Of a stretch of DNA of 52,644 nucleotides, positions 17,075 through 25,406 are shown piece by piece. The stretch comes from Nitrospinota bacterium (GTDB taxonomy: Bacteria > Nitrospinota > Nitrospinia > Nitrospinales > VA-1), in the NCBI GenBank assembly GCA_027619975.1, contig JAQCGX010000024.1, forward strand, positions 1 to 52,644, read 5' to 3'. Positions within the stretch are counted from its first letter, which is position 1. The number at the start of each line of letters is the position of its first letter. The notes beneath the pieces were generated by a model. It was not told the origin of the DNA. It worked only from the letters and a program-made list of their open reading frames with translations, and did no database searches. The position numbers were made by a program, and so were the translations under genes.

Positions 17075-17823
17075 GAAGTCTCGGAAGGCCGCCGTCCCGT
17101 CACCAGATGCGCACCGCCTGCATACAGGGATTCGGTATGAACCACTGGTAATCCCACGGATTCTATCTCTTCACATAATTCTTCCAGACTGAAAGCCTGC
17201 CACTTATCCTGCTTTAATTGTCGTTCGATGAACTTCAATCCCAGATAGTAGGTGAAGGGATATACAAGCCACCTTTTAGTCCATGCGGCCCAAACCCCTC
17301 TTTGCGCCCTCACCTCTTCAGCGCTTTCCCTGATAATACGCTTTGCATCGTATTGCCTGGAAGGGTTGACGATCACCATCAAACCTCTGGGTCTGAGAAT
17401 TTCTTTCAAATTTGATAAAATTCTTTTTCGGATTTCAACATCGATAATGGTGTACAGCGAAAAGTGTGCCACAATGATATCAATAGATTCTTTTTTAATG
17501 GGAAGGGGCTGAGTCAAATCACTATTAAAAAATAATGTCTGCAATTCTTTTCCTTGTGGCGTCTTTCCCATAGCTCGTTTCAGGCCCGGAAACTGAATAT
17601 CGGTCCCCAAATACCGCACACCAAATTCCAGCTGGTCCTGTAAATATTCAATCAGTAATCCAGACCCACATCCGACATCCAATAGCACCTGCCCTTTTTG
17701 GATGGGGATGCTCTGGATACAGCGACGGGCGGACTCTCGATAGGCCTGGGGTGTTAAAAGATCGTATAAACTGGTTTTAAAACCGAGCCGCCAGTAATTC
17801 AATTGATAAAATTTCCCCCACAT
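17071..17823 (-). CDS. Class I SAM-dependent methyltransferase
   Basis: The product has 250 residues with motif I VLLDVGCGSGLL at about 46-57, an acidic strand-2 residue in YLGTDIQFPG, motif II-like DIIVAHFSLYTI and a post-motif LRPRGLMVIVNPS. The N-terminus (FYQLNYWRLGFKTSLYDLL) resembles enzymes acting on lipid or quinone substrates, but the substrate cannot be read from the sequence. It is convergent with metK, the source of its cofactor, which is probably coincidental. A GGAGGG ribosome site precedes it. Confidence 0.85.
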   Translation of the reverse strand: MWGKFYQLNYWRLGFKTSLYDLLTPQAYRESARRCIQSIPIQKGQVLLDVGCGSGLLIEYLQDQLEFGVRYLGTDIQFPGLKRAMGKTPQGKELQTLFFNSDLTQPLPIKKESIDIIVAHFSLYTIIDVEIRKRILSNLKEILRPRGLMVIVNPSRQYDAKRIIRESAEEVRAQRGVWAAWTKRWLVYPFTYYLGLKFIERQLKQDKWQAFSLEELCEEIESVGLPVVHTESLYAGGAHLVTGRRPSETS

Positions 17824-17864
17824 TTTATGACTGTTCCCTCCCCCCTCTATTCATTCAAACGACC

Positions 17865-17900
17865 TTGAGTCTGCGTGTTCAACTGAATATACTGTTGAAC
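17865..17900 (+). promoter_or_regulatory. Sigma-70 promoter overlapped by an inverted repeat
   Basis: TTGAGT (17865-17870), a 17-base spacer and TATACT (17888-17893) form a good promoter. GTTCAAC (17877-17883) and GTTGAAC (17894-17900), ten bases apart, flank the -10 and look like an operator. It would drive the gene at 17932. Confidence 0.55.
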
Positions 17901-17931
17901 ATAATCATGGTTACTTACGGAGAAAATTCTA

Positions 17932-18369
17932 ATGGCAAAAAAACCTTTTATCAATAAATACGGGTTTGTGGAATATCCGTTTTTACACGATCAACGAAAA
18001 GGGAAAAACTGGTGGTTCTTTAATCTGCTTGAAGATCATTTAAAACGCAGGGCGCGACAAAAACATGGGATCGATTATACAAGAGACCACATGGATAAAG
18101 ACATGATGGAGTTTCTGGCTGAAACCAATTTAAAAATTTTTGTCTTGCTTCCCTCCGGAATGGGAATGGAGTTTAAATTGATCGGCAAATACGAAACACC
18201 CGAACTGGTTCACCTGGAAGACCCGGTGCCTTTTATTCAAGAGACATTTGGTGGAGGAAAGTTCAAAGTCAATATCTACCAAAAGGGTACCTTTGCCGGC
18301 ACCCAAAACTATAAAACTCATGGGGACCCTAAATGGGTAGAAATTGTGGATGAAAATCCCACCGGATGA
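17932..18369 (+). CDS. Conserved-looking unknown cytoplasmic protein
   Basis: The product has 145 residues with no signal peptide or membrane segment. The N-terminal third is basic and aromatic (FINKYGFVEYPFLHDQRKGK, then NWWFFNLLEDHLKRRARQKH). The remainder has alternating hydrophobic residues compatible with a beta sheet (KIFVLLPSGMGMEFKLIGKY, FKVNIYQKGTFAGTQNY). The family is not recognised. GGAG lies 12 bases before the ATG, and the upstream promoter carries an inverted repeat, so expression may be regulated. It is followed by a miniature element 33 bp after its stop. Confidence 0.7.
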   Translation: MAKKPFINKYGFVEYPFLHDQRKGKNWWFFNLLEDHLKRRARQKHGIDYTRDHMDKDMMEFLAETNLKIFVLLPSGMGMEFKLIGKYETPELVHLEDPVPFIQETFGGGKFKVNIYQKGTFAGTQNYKTHGDPKWVEIVDENPTG

Positions 18370-18402
18370 TGAAGGGGGCTACTGCTTTTAAAAGTTACTT
18401 TA

Positions 18403-18624
18403 GGGCACCTCTAAAAATTGACTAAATGTTCTTATATCGTCAATTCAAAGAAGTGTCTTTGTTATAGTGGGACAGGCGACCTACCCTTAAAGGCTATACG
18501 GAAGTGCGGAATTTAATTCCGCCTTTCCAGCCTGTCCGCACGGGCTGGAAAGCCCGTGCCACTGATTTAAGAAACTCTTTACAATCTTCAATTCCCTTTT
18601 AAAAACTAATTTTTAGAGGTGCCC
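18403..18624 (-). mobile_element. 222-bp miniature element, type B copy 1 (TTTA duplication)
   Basis: Starts GGGCACCTCTAAAAATTG and ends TAATTTTTAGAGGTGCCC, with TTTA on both sides (18399-18402, 18625-18628). Inside are a palindrome GCGGAATTTAATTCCGC and REP-like hairpins around GGCTTTCCAGCC. It is in the opposite orientation to copies 2 and 3. No ORF. It ends six bases past the stop of the leftward Rieske gene. Confidence 0.9.
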
Positions 18625-18630
18625 TTTAGC

Positions 18631-19044
18631 CTAAAGCTCCTCCTCGCGATTGATAGGTTTTTGAATCGTCGGAACCTTGAAATTCAAGGCCGATGGAACA
18701 ACCGACGCCTCTTTCCCGTATATTTTCTTATCGTTTTTCTTGAACCCCACATAAATTTTTTCATCCTTGACCCTGACAGGAAATACTTCAACTCTCATTT
18801 CCGGATTTTGCATGCTGTTGCCGGTTTTCAACTCAAACCGCCACTCGTGACTGGGGCAAACAATCACCCCTTCCTGAACTCGTCCTTCCCCCAACGGTCC
18901 CCCTTTATGCGGGCATTTGTTGGCAACGGCGTAAATTTCCTCTTTATAATTAAATAAAGCGACCTCCACATCGTCCACCAATACGATGGCCGACTTCCCT
19001 ATCGGAAGATCTTCTACTTTGAGCACCTTGATAAACCTGATCAT
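18631..19044 (-). CDS. Rieske-type [2Fe-2S] ferredoxin-like protein
   Basis: The product has 137 residues from the ATG at 19044, chosen because GGAGAA precedes it and the Rieske fold begins at once (MIRFIKVLKVEDLP). The frame is open back to 19086. The cluster ligands are C44 and H46 in CPHKGGPL and C63 and H66 in CPSHEWRF, the complete CxH...CxxH set. It resembles NirD/dioxygenase ferredoxin subunits and probably transfers single electrons in the cytoplasm. The tail of about 40 residues after the domain is Lys/Pro-rich and unassigned. No partner oxygenase or reductase is adjacent. Confidence 0.9.
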   Translation of the reverse strand: MIRFIKVLKVEDLPIGKSAIVLVDDVEVALFNYKEEIYAVANKCPHKGGPLGEGRVQEGVIVCPSHEWRFELKTGNSMQNPEMRVEVFPVRVKDEKIYVGFKKNDKKIYGKEASVVPSALNFKVPTIQKPINREEEL

Positions 19045-19150
19045 AATTCCATTTCTCCAATCAACCAGCGGCGTGCCAATCATCAAACAGAACCGAAGCC
19101 CCTGTTCATTAGCCTATTAGAATAAAGTTCCCGAATTGGTTTTATTATAA

Positions 19151-20131
19151 TTAATTTTTCCCGGAAGTTTCCACCCCGATCTTCTCTGTAGCCATGAATT
19201 GGATCGTTTCTCCCGATTTTTGAAAAGCGTTGTCTGGAATTTTCAATTGCTGGCGAAAGGCATTTTTCCCGACAACAGCTTTATTTTGGGGAAGAATATA
19301 GCCGGTCAAACGGCTCACAAGCTCACTGGTGCGGCTGATCTCTCTTGTATCCACGCTTGTTTCGACTCCAAAATAGTCTTTGCGGGAATTTAGCGCCATG
19401 ACGATCTCTTCTAAAGCGGCATTACCGGCTCTCTCGCCAATTCCGTTGATCGTGCATTCCACCTGCCGTGCACCCGCTTTTACCGCCGCAAGTGAATTGG
19501 CAACGGCAAGCCCGAGGTCGTTATGACAATGAACGCTTAACACCGCTCGGTCACTATTTTTCACATTGGCCATTAAATAGGCGATCAAATTCCCAAACTG
19601 TTCGGGAACCGAATAACCAACCGTATCGGAAATATTGACCGTGGTGGCTCCCGCATCAATCGCCGCCTCCAGCAAATCGGTCAGAACTGTTTCATCAGTC
19701 CGTGAGGCATCCAATGGGGAAAACTCAATATCATCAGCAAATTTTTTGCCAAGCCTGACCGCGTTACGGATTTCTTCCAACACCTCCTGACGGGCATTGG
19801 GGTTTTCTCCGGCTTCCCCGGAATTACCCGTGGCTACATAGATATGAATTCGGGCCGCATCGGCTTTTTCCAGAGCCTTTGCCGCTAACTCTATATCCTT
19901 TTGCACGCCCCTGGCAAGAGCCGCCACCTTTAAACCGCGAATATTGCCAGCGATCTCCTTGACACACAGGAAATCTTCCTCAGAGGTCGAAGGAAAACCG
20001 GCCTCAATCACATTCACCTTGAGCCGGGACAGTTGTCGGGCCATTTCCAGTTTATCTTTTAGCGACAAACTGAAATCGCGGCAATGCCCACCGTCTCTCA
20101 AAGTCGTATCAAAAATAAGGAGATCATGCAT
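19151..20131 (-). CDS. Truncated, divergent 2-isopropylmalate synthase-like DRE-TIM metallolyase
   Basis: This 326-residue TIM-barrel enzyme is clearly related to Leu[10 protein letters not shown] at 7-15, the metal ligands H201 and H203 in SVHCHNDLG, and NGIGERAGN at 229-237. Full LeuA has about 510 residues; here the C-terminal leucine-sensing domain is absent and the protein stops after [13 protein letters not shown]. The usual RDGEQ is RDGGH, and the HQDG segment of the catalytic subdomain is replaced by RQQLKIPDN. It is therefore probably an acyl-CoA or aldol-type lyase of unknown substrate rather than the leucine-pathway enzyme. No other leu genes are nearby. Confidence 0.8.
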   Translation of the reverse strand: MHDLLIFDTTLRDGGHCRDFSLSLKDKLEMARQLSRLKVNVIEAGFPSTSEEDFLCVKEIAGNIRGLKVAALARGVQKDIELAAKALEKADAARIHIYVATGNSGEAGENPNARQEVLEEIRNAVRLGKKFADDIEFSPLDASRTDETVLTDLLEAAIDAGATTVNISDTVGYSVPEQFGNLIAYLMANVKNSDRAVLSVHCHNDLGLAVANSLAAVKAGARQVECTINGIGERAGNAALEEIVMALNSRKDYFGVETSVDTREISRTSELVSRLTGYILPQNKAVVGKNAFRQQLKIPDNAFQKSGETIQFMATEKIGVETSGKN

Positions 20132-20249
20132 CAGAGGTAAAACCTTCGATTTGAAAAATCAGACACTCATTTTTACTAAGATTAAATGTCAGATTTTACA
20201 GCTATTTGGTGACAAAAGAAATGAGCTATCCAGACCTGAACAGCGAAGT

Positions 20250-20738
20250 TCAGGTTTTAGAGGAATTCCAATCCGGAAACTTCAATTCCTTGGTGATGAC
20301 CGGAATTCCTTTAGAGTCCAGATAACCTTCGACGATGAGGAGGCGACGGTCATTATCAAATTTTACAACTATCTGTTTTTCAAATTCTGGGTTTGGAGAC
20401 AACGGTAAGATCCTGACACCTTTAGGTATGAGGGGAGCGCCAATGGATTTTGCCTGTTCTGCTATCATTGGGTCCATTTCAGCCATGTCTTCGGTGTCTG
20501 GCCATACTGCAGCACCCAACGCTGAAAACATCCAATTCACATAATCGGAGGGCTTTCCCTCGGGGTGGGTAAATCGAAAGGAAGATCTTTGTATTTGACG
20601 TTTTGCGGCCATGTACTGGACCACATGAACCCCTCTCTTTATTTCGGAGGATATGGTTTCAGTTTCAGAGCACGAATAAAGAAATACAACACTTAAAACA
20701 AGACTCAGGGTCTGAACAAGTTTTTTAGTCATATTCAT
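20250..20738 (-). CDS. Putative lipoprotein of unknown function
   Basis: The product has 162 residues with a lipoprotein signal: basic MTKK, hydrophobic stretch and lipobox LYSC with the acylated Cys near residue 23, followed by Ser-Glu, which would favour outer-membrane sorting. The mature part contains SSFRFTHPEGKPSDYVNWMF and, near the end, a beta-hairpin-like EKQIVVKFDNDRRLLIVEGYL. The family is not recognised. It begins 7 bp after the stop of a 32-residue membrane peptide on the same strand and is probably cotranscribed with it. Confidence 0.75.
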   Translation of the reverse strand: MNMTKKLVQTLSLVLSVVFLYSCSETETISSEIKRGVHVVQYMAAKRQIQRSSFRFTHPEGKPSDYVNWMFSALGAAVWPDTEDMAEMDPMIAEQAKSIGAPLIPKGVRILPLSPNPEFEKQIVVKFDNDRRLLIVEGYLDSKGIPVITKELKFPDWNSSKT

Positions 20739-20745
20739 TTGTTGA

Positions 20746-20844
20746 TTATTGAGGGATCATATTGAGAACAACAGCCTGAGCTCCTATAGCGGTGACAATT
20801 AAAACAACCAAAGCCAAAAATACATACTTTTTATTGTTTATCAT
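20746..20844 (-). CDS. 32-residue single-span membrane peptide
   Basis: The ATG at 20844 is preceded by GGAGG at nine bases, a strong ribosome site. The peptide opens MINNKKYVFLAL with a positive N-terminus, has one hydrophobic helix to about residue 27 and ends LNMIPQ. Its stop is 7 bp before the lipoprotein gene. The topology (K-rich inside, short tail) fits a small inner-membrane protein; an uncleaved or cleaved signal (AQA) is also possible. It resembles no family I know. Confidence 0.5.
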   Translation of the reverse strand: MINNKKYVFLALVVLIVTAIGAQAVVLNMIPQ

Positions 20845-20870
20845 GCTGTACAGCCTCCAATAAAACTGCT

Positions 20871-21251
20871 TCATCTTTCGGCGCGGTTGTCCAATAAAAG
20901 CGATTCCACGGCTGAACGGCCAAGAATGATTGATAAATACAGGGGTGACAAATCATTTCCATTATCGCCAATGGTTTTGGCATTGACATCCGCTCCGTTA
21001 TTAATCAGAACCTTCGCCACACCAGTATTTCCCTGCTGAATTGCAAGATGAAGGGGGGTATAACCATGAACATCCCTTTCATCCACATCAGCGCCATTGG
21101 CAATCAGAATTTCGACAAGCTCTATTTCCCCCTCCAAAACGGCATCGTGAATCGGGGAGGCCACCCCTGGGGAGTGAACCGCGAAAATAGCCAGGAAAAT
21201 TAAAAACCCCACAAATCTGTAGTAATTTCTCTGCAAAATAAAGCCCTCCAT
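20871..21251 (-). CDS. Secreted or periplasmic ankyrin-repeat protein
   Basis: The product has 126 residues. After a short leader with RNYYRF comes a hydrophobic segment (FLIFLAIFAVHSPGVAS), probably a signal peptide. Three ankyrin repeats follow: PIHDAVLEGEIELVEILIANGADVD, GYTPLHLAIQQGNTGVAKVLINNGADVN, and a last one beginning DLSPLYLSIILG. The repeats form a protein-binding surface; no enzymatic domain is attached. It lies 26 bp upstream of the 32-residue peptide and lipoprotein, suggesting an envelope gene set. The partner is unknown. Confidence 0.85.
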   Translation of the reverse strand: MEGFILQRNYYRFVGFLIFLAIFAVHSPGVASPIHDAVLEGEIELVEILIANGADVDERDVHGYTPLHLAIQQGNTGVAKVLINNGADVNAKTIGDNGNDLSPLYLSIILGRSAVESLLLDNRAER

Positions 21252-21260
21252 CTATTTATA

Positions 21261-21288
21261 ATTTAAGGGGTTATACTATTTATGTCAA
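21261..21288 (-). promoter_or_regulatory. Candidate sigma-70 promoter of the ankyrin operon
   Basis: On the minus strand, TTGACA (21288-21283) is followed after 16 bases by TTAAAT (21266-21261), close to the ankyrin start at 21251. The short leader makes this tentative. Confidence 0.3.
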
Positions 21289-21416
21289 TGGATCTCTTAA
21301 AGGCGGGCCCTATCTAACGGATTATCAAACTATCTCATTCTGCTACCGGGTGCGATTTTTAATTCGGTAGAATATCTCTGAAGGTCAAGCGGGAGAGTTG
21401 TCTGGTAAAAATATAT

Positions 21417-22073
21417 TTACCGTCTCTGTGTGAGTTCGTAGTCAGTTTTCCCTTTCCAGGTTACTTTAAAATTATCCGGAAGTCTTGTGGCTTGATCCAT
21501 TTTAGCGGAACGTATTTGTTCCAGTGAAAGATCTTTTGTCAACCGAAGGTCTGCACGAATGAGACTGGCACCATTCATATCCGCATCGGTAAAAAGTACG
21601 CCAGTCAAATCACACTCCGCAAAATCAACACCTCGCAAATCCGTTCGGGTCAAATCGGCCCCACTCAAATCCGCTTTTATAAGGTTTGCCCGAACCAATC
21701 TGGCTCCGGAAAAATCGCAACCTTTAAGATCGGCTTCCCCCATGTCGCCTTCGCTCAAGTTGGCTCCGCTGAGGTTGGCTTCAAAAAGATTGACTCTACG
21801 AAGGTCCGCTTTATTCAGGTCGGCCCCACTGAGATCGCATCCACTGAGGTCCGCACCAATGAGTTTAGCACCAATGAGTTTGGCGCCAATGAGCTTTGCG
21901 TTCTGAAGATGGGCTCTCTCTAGCTTTGCCCCGCAAAGATTAGTCGCAATAAGTATAGCGCCTGCCAGATCAGCGCCTCTCAAGTCCGCATAACTCAAAT
22001 CGCCACGGCTAAGATTGACCCCAAAAATGGCGGGCAGGATGGTTGAGTCGGTACTCTTTCTTAAAAAACCCAT
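21417..22073 (-). CDS. Pentapeptide-repeat protein
   Basis: The product has 218 residues. From about residue 20 to 180 it is a nearly unbroken series of A(D/N)LxX pentapeptides (GADLAGAILIATNLCGAKL, LIGADLSGCDLSGADL and so on), which fold into a right-handed quadrilateral beta helix. Such proteins often bind other proteins; some mimic DNA and protect gyrase. Nothing here shows the target. There is no signal peptide, so it is probably cytoplasmic. The C-terminal 35 residues (QIRSAKMDQATRLPDNF) are a common capping segment. It is separated from the ankyrin gene by 165 bp. Confidence 0.92.
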   Translation of the reverse strand: MGFLRKSTDSTILPAIFGVNLSRGDLSYADLRGADLAGAILIATNLCGAKLERAHLQNAKLIGAKLIGAKLIGADLSGCDLSGADLNKADLRRVNLFEANLSGANLSEGDMGEADLKGCDFSGARLVRANLIKADLSGADLTRTDLRGVDFAECDLTGVLFTDADMNGASLIRADLRLTKDLSLEQIRSAKMDQATRLPDNFKVTWKGKTDYELTQRR

Positions 22074-22390
22074 GTCATTATAATTTCGCTAAAACTCACC
22101 GTTGATATTTTTGTTCAATCAGCCTTTCCAGCCATTCACACTGGCATTTCATAGTGAATATTAGGGTTTGGATATCCCAAAACGATCAAGGGATTGTTAC
22201 AAAACCGTCATGTTTGTCGCTTTAATCAATTCTGAAGCAATGGTAGGGGATTTTTTTGGATGTGAGTATAACAATTTAAATAATTTCTGATCTTGTATGC
22301 AAACCGGAACAAATCCTTAACAGGTTCTCAACGCAGGTCTGGCAATTTAGACACATCAGCAATTTATTCAACGCCAAGGGACTTGCTCTT
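22074..22390. other. Divergent intergenic region, 317 bp
   Basis: This AT-rich stretch between the leftward pentapeptide gene and the rightward J-domain gene has no ORF with a plausible ribosome site and no clear RNA structure. It presumably holds promoters for both genes, but none is convincing by eye. Confidence 0.5.
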
Positions 22391-23248
22391 ATGAGATTAT
22401 CTGAATGCTATAGTACATTGAATGTAACCCCTGACTCAGCCTGGGTGGAGGTCAAAAGGTCATATCACTATCTGGCTAAAAAATACCATCCTGACGTTAA
22501 TGCGGGGAAGCAGGGACTCTCATACAAATTTAGAAAAATAAACCATGCTTTCAAAACTCTGGAAGCTTCTTATAAAGCGACCAGTAGTAAAGCGAATGTT
22601 AATAATAACGAGATTAGAAAACCCTCCATCAGCAGGGCAGTCCCGACCAGAAATTCGGCGCCCTCAAAGCCAACCAAACCTCTGGTAGCCGTCCCGCATA
22701 AAAATTCCCTCACCCAACTGGATGCCTACAAAAGGCATGAATCTGGAAAAATTTTTGGTTTGGGTAACGGGTTGAGGTCTTTACGGCAAACCCTGTTTGA
22801 ATGGGAAAAAACATTATTCCTTCTTGATACGAATAAAAATATCCATATAAAGAAACGCCTGGCCAGTCAGGCAAACATTGTTCGGATAAAGAAGGGAGAG
22901 GATACTTTTCAGGTAAGAATTCCGCCGGGGCCCTGGACCCGCATGTTCATCAGGATTCCCGATAAAGGCAATAAAAGTCTGTTCTCTAAAAAACGTGGCG
23001 ACCTGCTTTTAAACATTCATGTTCCAAATAACGAAGCCCTGAGCCCGACAAACCCGACATTTTATTACAAGGTACGCATCCCAAAAGAGAGCCTTGGAAA
23101 ATATAAGGTCTGGACCTTAAAATCAACCGACGGCCCCATCCGGTTCACTCTGCCCGCAAACACTGCAGAGGGACAAAAATTCACCCTGAAGGCGAACTCC
23201 GGGGAGTCAACTTGTTCCAGCCACATCATCACGGTGCACCTGGTATAA
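22391..23248 (+). CDS. Atypical J-domain protein with DnaJ-like C-terminal domains
   Basis: The product has 285 residues. The J-domain (about 1-65) has intact HPD at 33-35 in KKYHPDVNAG. A Ser/Thr/Asn/Pro-rich linker (about 65-120) replaces the Gly/Phe region, and there is no zinc-finger domain. The C-terminal part holds two modules reminiscent of DnaJ client-binding domains: VRIPPGPWTRMFIRIPDKGN with GDLLLNIHV, then VRIPKESLGKYKVWTL with FTLPANTAEGQKFTL. It should activate DnaK on particular clients. AAGGGA precedes the ATG at nine bases. Neighbouring accessory genes may provide the client, but this is only inference. Confidence 0.8.
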   Translation: MRLSECYSTLNVTPDSAWVEVKRSYHYLAKKYHPDVNAGKQGLSYKFRKINHAFKTLEASYKATSSKANVNNNEIRKPSISRAVPTRNSAPSKPTKPLVAVPHKNSLTQLDAYKRHESGKIFGLGNGLRSLRQTLFEWEKTLFLLDTNKNIHIKKRLASQANIVRIKKGEDTFQVRIPPGPWTRMFIRIPDKGNKSLFSKKRGDLLLNIHVPNNEALSPTNPTFYYKVRIPKESLGKYKVWTLKSTDGPIRFTLPANTAEGQKFTLKANSGESTCSSHIITVHLV

Positions 23249-23316
23249 ATAAAAAGAAAAGCGGGAAATAACACAGGATAACCAATTTCTGATTGCGCTG
23301 GAAAAGCCCTGACTTT

Positions 23317-23475
23317 TCACTGATGGTCTTTGTTTTGGTTTTGAGTTTTTTTTCTCAAATTCCGCTTCAATTCCAAAAGCTTTCTTTGGCTGGTAAAATA
23401 CATCTGCCCGGAACTTTCCCTGTTGATCCGGCCCATTCCTTCTAAACCCCATTTCTCATCGATTTTAGTTTTCAT
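23317..23475 (-). CDS. Possible 52-residue basic protein
   Basis: The ATG at 23475 is preceded by GGGG at about seven bases. The peptide opens MKTKIDEKWGLEGMGRINRE and ends in a highly basic helix (RKLLELKRNLRKKTQNQNK). No homolog recognised. It lies between the J-domain gene and a miniature element, and the open frame continues upstream into the element, so chance cannot be excluded. Confidence 0.35.
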   Translation of the reverse strand: MKTKIDEKWGLEGMGRINRESSGQMYFTSQRKLLELKRNLRKKTQNQNKDHQ

Positions 23476-23519
23476 TTTATATCCCCATAGACAGTTGGTT
23501 GTTCTACTTATTAATTTCA

Positions 23520-23740
23520 GGACACCTCTAAAAATTAGTTTATTACGGGAAATCGAACATTGCACAAGATTTCTTATATCGGTGGCACGGGCTTTCTAGC
23601 CCGTGCGGACAGGCTGGAAAGGCGGAATTAAATTCCGCACTTCCGTATAACCTTTAAGGGCAGGTCGCCTGTCCCACTAAAACAAAGCCATCTCCTTAAA
23701 TTAACGATTAGGAACATTCAGTCTATTTTTAGAGATGCCC
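23520..23740 (+). mobile_element. 221-bp miniature element, type B copy 2 (TTCA duplication)
   Basis: Termini GGACACCTCTAAAAATTAG and CTATTTTTAGAGATGCCC, flanked by TTCA at 23516-23519 and 23741-23744. The same REP-like core and GCGGAATTAAATTCCGC palindrome as copies 1 and 3; one base shorter. Same orientation as copy 3. No ORF. Confidence 0.9.
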
Positions 23741-24023
23741 TTCATCCACGGTTTTACATTAGAGAAATAATACCACTGTCAATTCCCTTTCCTTAGGAAG
23801 GGCATCACAATCCAATGTGATTAAAATTACAAGTTCTCACACTCAAGTTTTACATCGCCCACGCATATAAAATAGAGCGCATCAGAGGTTCCGAAGCGGT
23901 TGTGGTCTTGCCCTGGAATTTTTTTTATTATTAAAACAGGGGAAGGTTCCCCAAAGGGGGGATTGCAGGTATCTTCCAACTCATTATTTCCTTCGCCCTC
24001 GTAGTGTGGCGACGCGGTCCAGC
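23741..24023. other. Intergenic region downstream of tig
   Basis: About 280 bp without a credible gene. It contains small inverted repeats (CCCTTTCC/GGAAGGG near 23785) and the possible tig terminator listed separately. Confidence 0.5.
23926..23958 (-). terminator. Possible terminator of the ispG-tig operon
   Basis: GGGGAAGGTTCCCC (23939-23952) is a compact palindrome followed, in the minus direction, by TGTTTTAATAAT. It lies 72 bp past the tig stop. The tight loop makes it uncertain. Confidence 0.4.
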
Positions 24024-25394
24024 TTAAGGGGTTTTGGCGGTTTCCTCGGCGTCCAATTCCTTAACGTATTCAAACTCGCAGTTGGAATAGACAAAGTCCA
24101 TGGTCTTCAGACCCAGGATTTTGGAAGTGGTCTGGTTGAGGGATTCGGCATTGGCCATCATCCTTCTTTTGATATCCTCGACCCTTTGCTTGGTCTGCTC
24201 GGCGAGCTTCTTGTATTCCTCGTCCAGGTCCGTTTGGGCTACATGGATATTTTCCCTCGCCGCAATGGCTTCCAGAACCAGGTAACCTTTCGTGTTGAAT
24301 ATGGCCTTATCCCTCCACTCCTCTTCGGCCTTTTCCTGCTCGAACCCTGAGTCCTCCAGTTTCATTCCGGATTGTTCGATCTGATATTTCATGCCCTCAA
24401 TCATGAACCTGAGTTCTCTCTTAACCATTGTTTCAGGAGGCTCAACCTTGTTCTCTTTAACCAGTTTATTGAAGATATCCTCTTTGATCCGAATTTCCTC
24501 TTGCTGCTCTTTGTATGCCTGAAGGTCGGTTTTGACTCCTCGCCTGAAGAGATCAACGTTGCTGAATCCTTCTTTTTCTGCAATTTCGTCGTTCAACTCT
24601 GGAAGCACCTGGTATCTGACTTCCTTGATTTTCACCTTGAAAGTTGCTCGATCATCATGGCTTTCCCCCTCGGTACCGGGGACAGGCATACTGATCCGTT
24701 GGATTTTGTTATTCCAGTTGGCCGGTAGCGCGACTTTGATTTCAAATTCCTCTCCCACTTTATGCTCGACCAATTGATCTTCAAAACCTTCGATCATGCG
24801 TTTATCGCCCACACGGACTTTATAGTCGGTGGCGGCTCCATCTTCCAAAGGTTGACCTTCCATGAAGCCTTCAAAATCGAGGAGCAAAAAATCACCCTTT
24901 TGGATTTTATGTTCCTCATCTTCATAATGCTCAAGGTTCCCGTACCGCACAAGAATGTCATTAATGGCCTTTTCCAGTTCTTCTTCGCTGACCCTGGCTT
25001 CCTTCATTTTATACTTAAGGCCCTTATAGTCCTTAACCTCGAGAGTCGGCTTGATGTCGAGAACAACAGAAAATTTAAACGGCGCGTCTTTTTTGATATT
25101 TTCGAGTTCGGTGTTTTCGATCTCCGGCGCACCGGCAGGAATGATCCCCGATTCTTTCAGGGCCTTGTCATAATATTCCTGCATCATTTCCTGAAACATA
25201 TCCTTCAGGGACTGAATCGGCACCTGCTTTTCCAAAATTTTCTGTGGAATTTTACCCTTGCGAAACCCCGGCATGGTGATTTGACGGTTTAATATTTTAT
25301 ACGCATTGTTCACCCGGCTGCAAACCTCATCCTCGGGAACGGTGATATTCAACTTCCGCTTCAGGTTGTCCAACTCTTCAACTGCAAATTCCAT
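24024..25394 (-). CDS. tig: Trigger factor
   Basis: This 456-residue ribosome-bound chaperone and prolyl isomerase has the ribosome-docking signature GFRKGKIP near residue 45 in the N-terminal domain. The FKBP-like PPIase domain spans about 155-245 (GDFLLLDFEGFMEGQPLEDG, GFEDQLVEHKVGEEFEIKV), with an extra loop of about 15-20 residues (SMPVPGTEGESHDDR) before the last strand. A helical C-terminal arm domain follows. It is the last gene of a pair with ispG, 12 bp apart. The usual downstream clpP-clpX are not present. Confidence 0.96.
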   Translation of the reverse strand: MEFAVEELDNLKRKLNITVPEDEVCSRVNNAYKILNRQITMPGFRKGKIPQKILEKQVPIQSLKDMFQEMMQEYYDKALKESGIIPAGAPEIENTELENIKKDAPFKFSVVLDIKPTLEVKDYKGLKYKMKEARVSEEELEKAINDILVRYGNLEHYEDEEHKIQKGDFLLLDFEGFMEGQPLEDGAATDYKVRVGDKRMIEGFEDQLVEHKVGEEFEIKVALPANWNNKIQRISMPVPGTEGESHDDRATFKVKIKEVRYQVLPELNDEIAEKEGFSNVDLFRRGVKTDLQAYKEQQEEIRIKEDIFNKLVKENKVEPPETMVKRELRFMIEGMKYQIEQSGMKLEDSGFEQEKAEEEWRDKAIFNTKGYLVLEAIAARENIHVAQTDLDEEYKKLAEQTKQRVEDIKRRMMANAESLNQTTSKILGLKTMDFVYSNCEFEYVKELDAEETAKTP

Positions 25395-25406
25395 GATCTG
25401 ACCTTT

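Noticed and set aside
21559-21906. 115-residue repetitive frame opposite the pentapeptide gene
   Set aside because: The Ser/Pro/Arg repeats are the mirror of the pentapeptide-repeat codons, not a separate gene.
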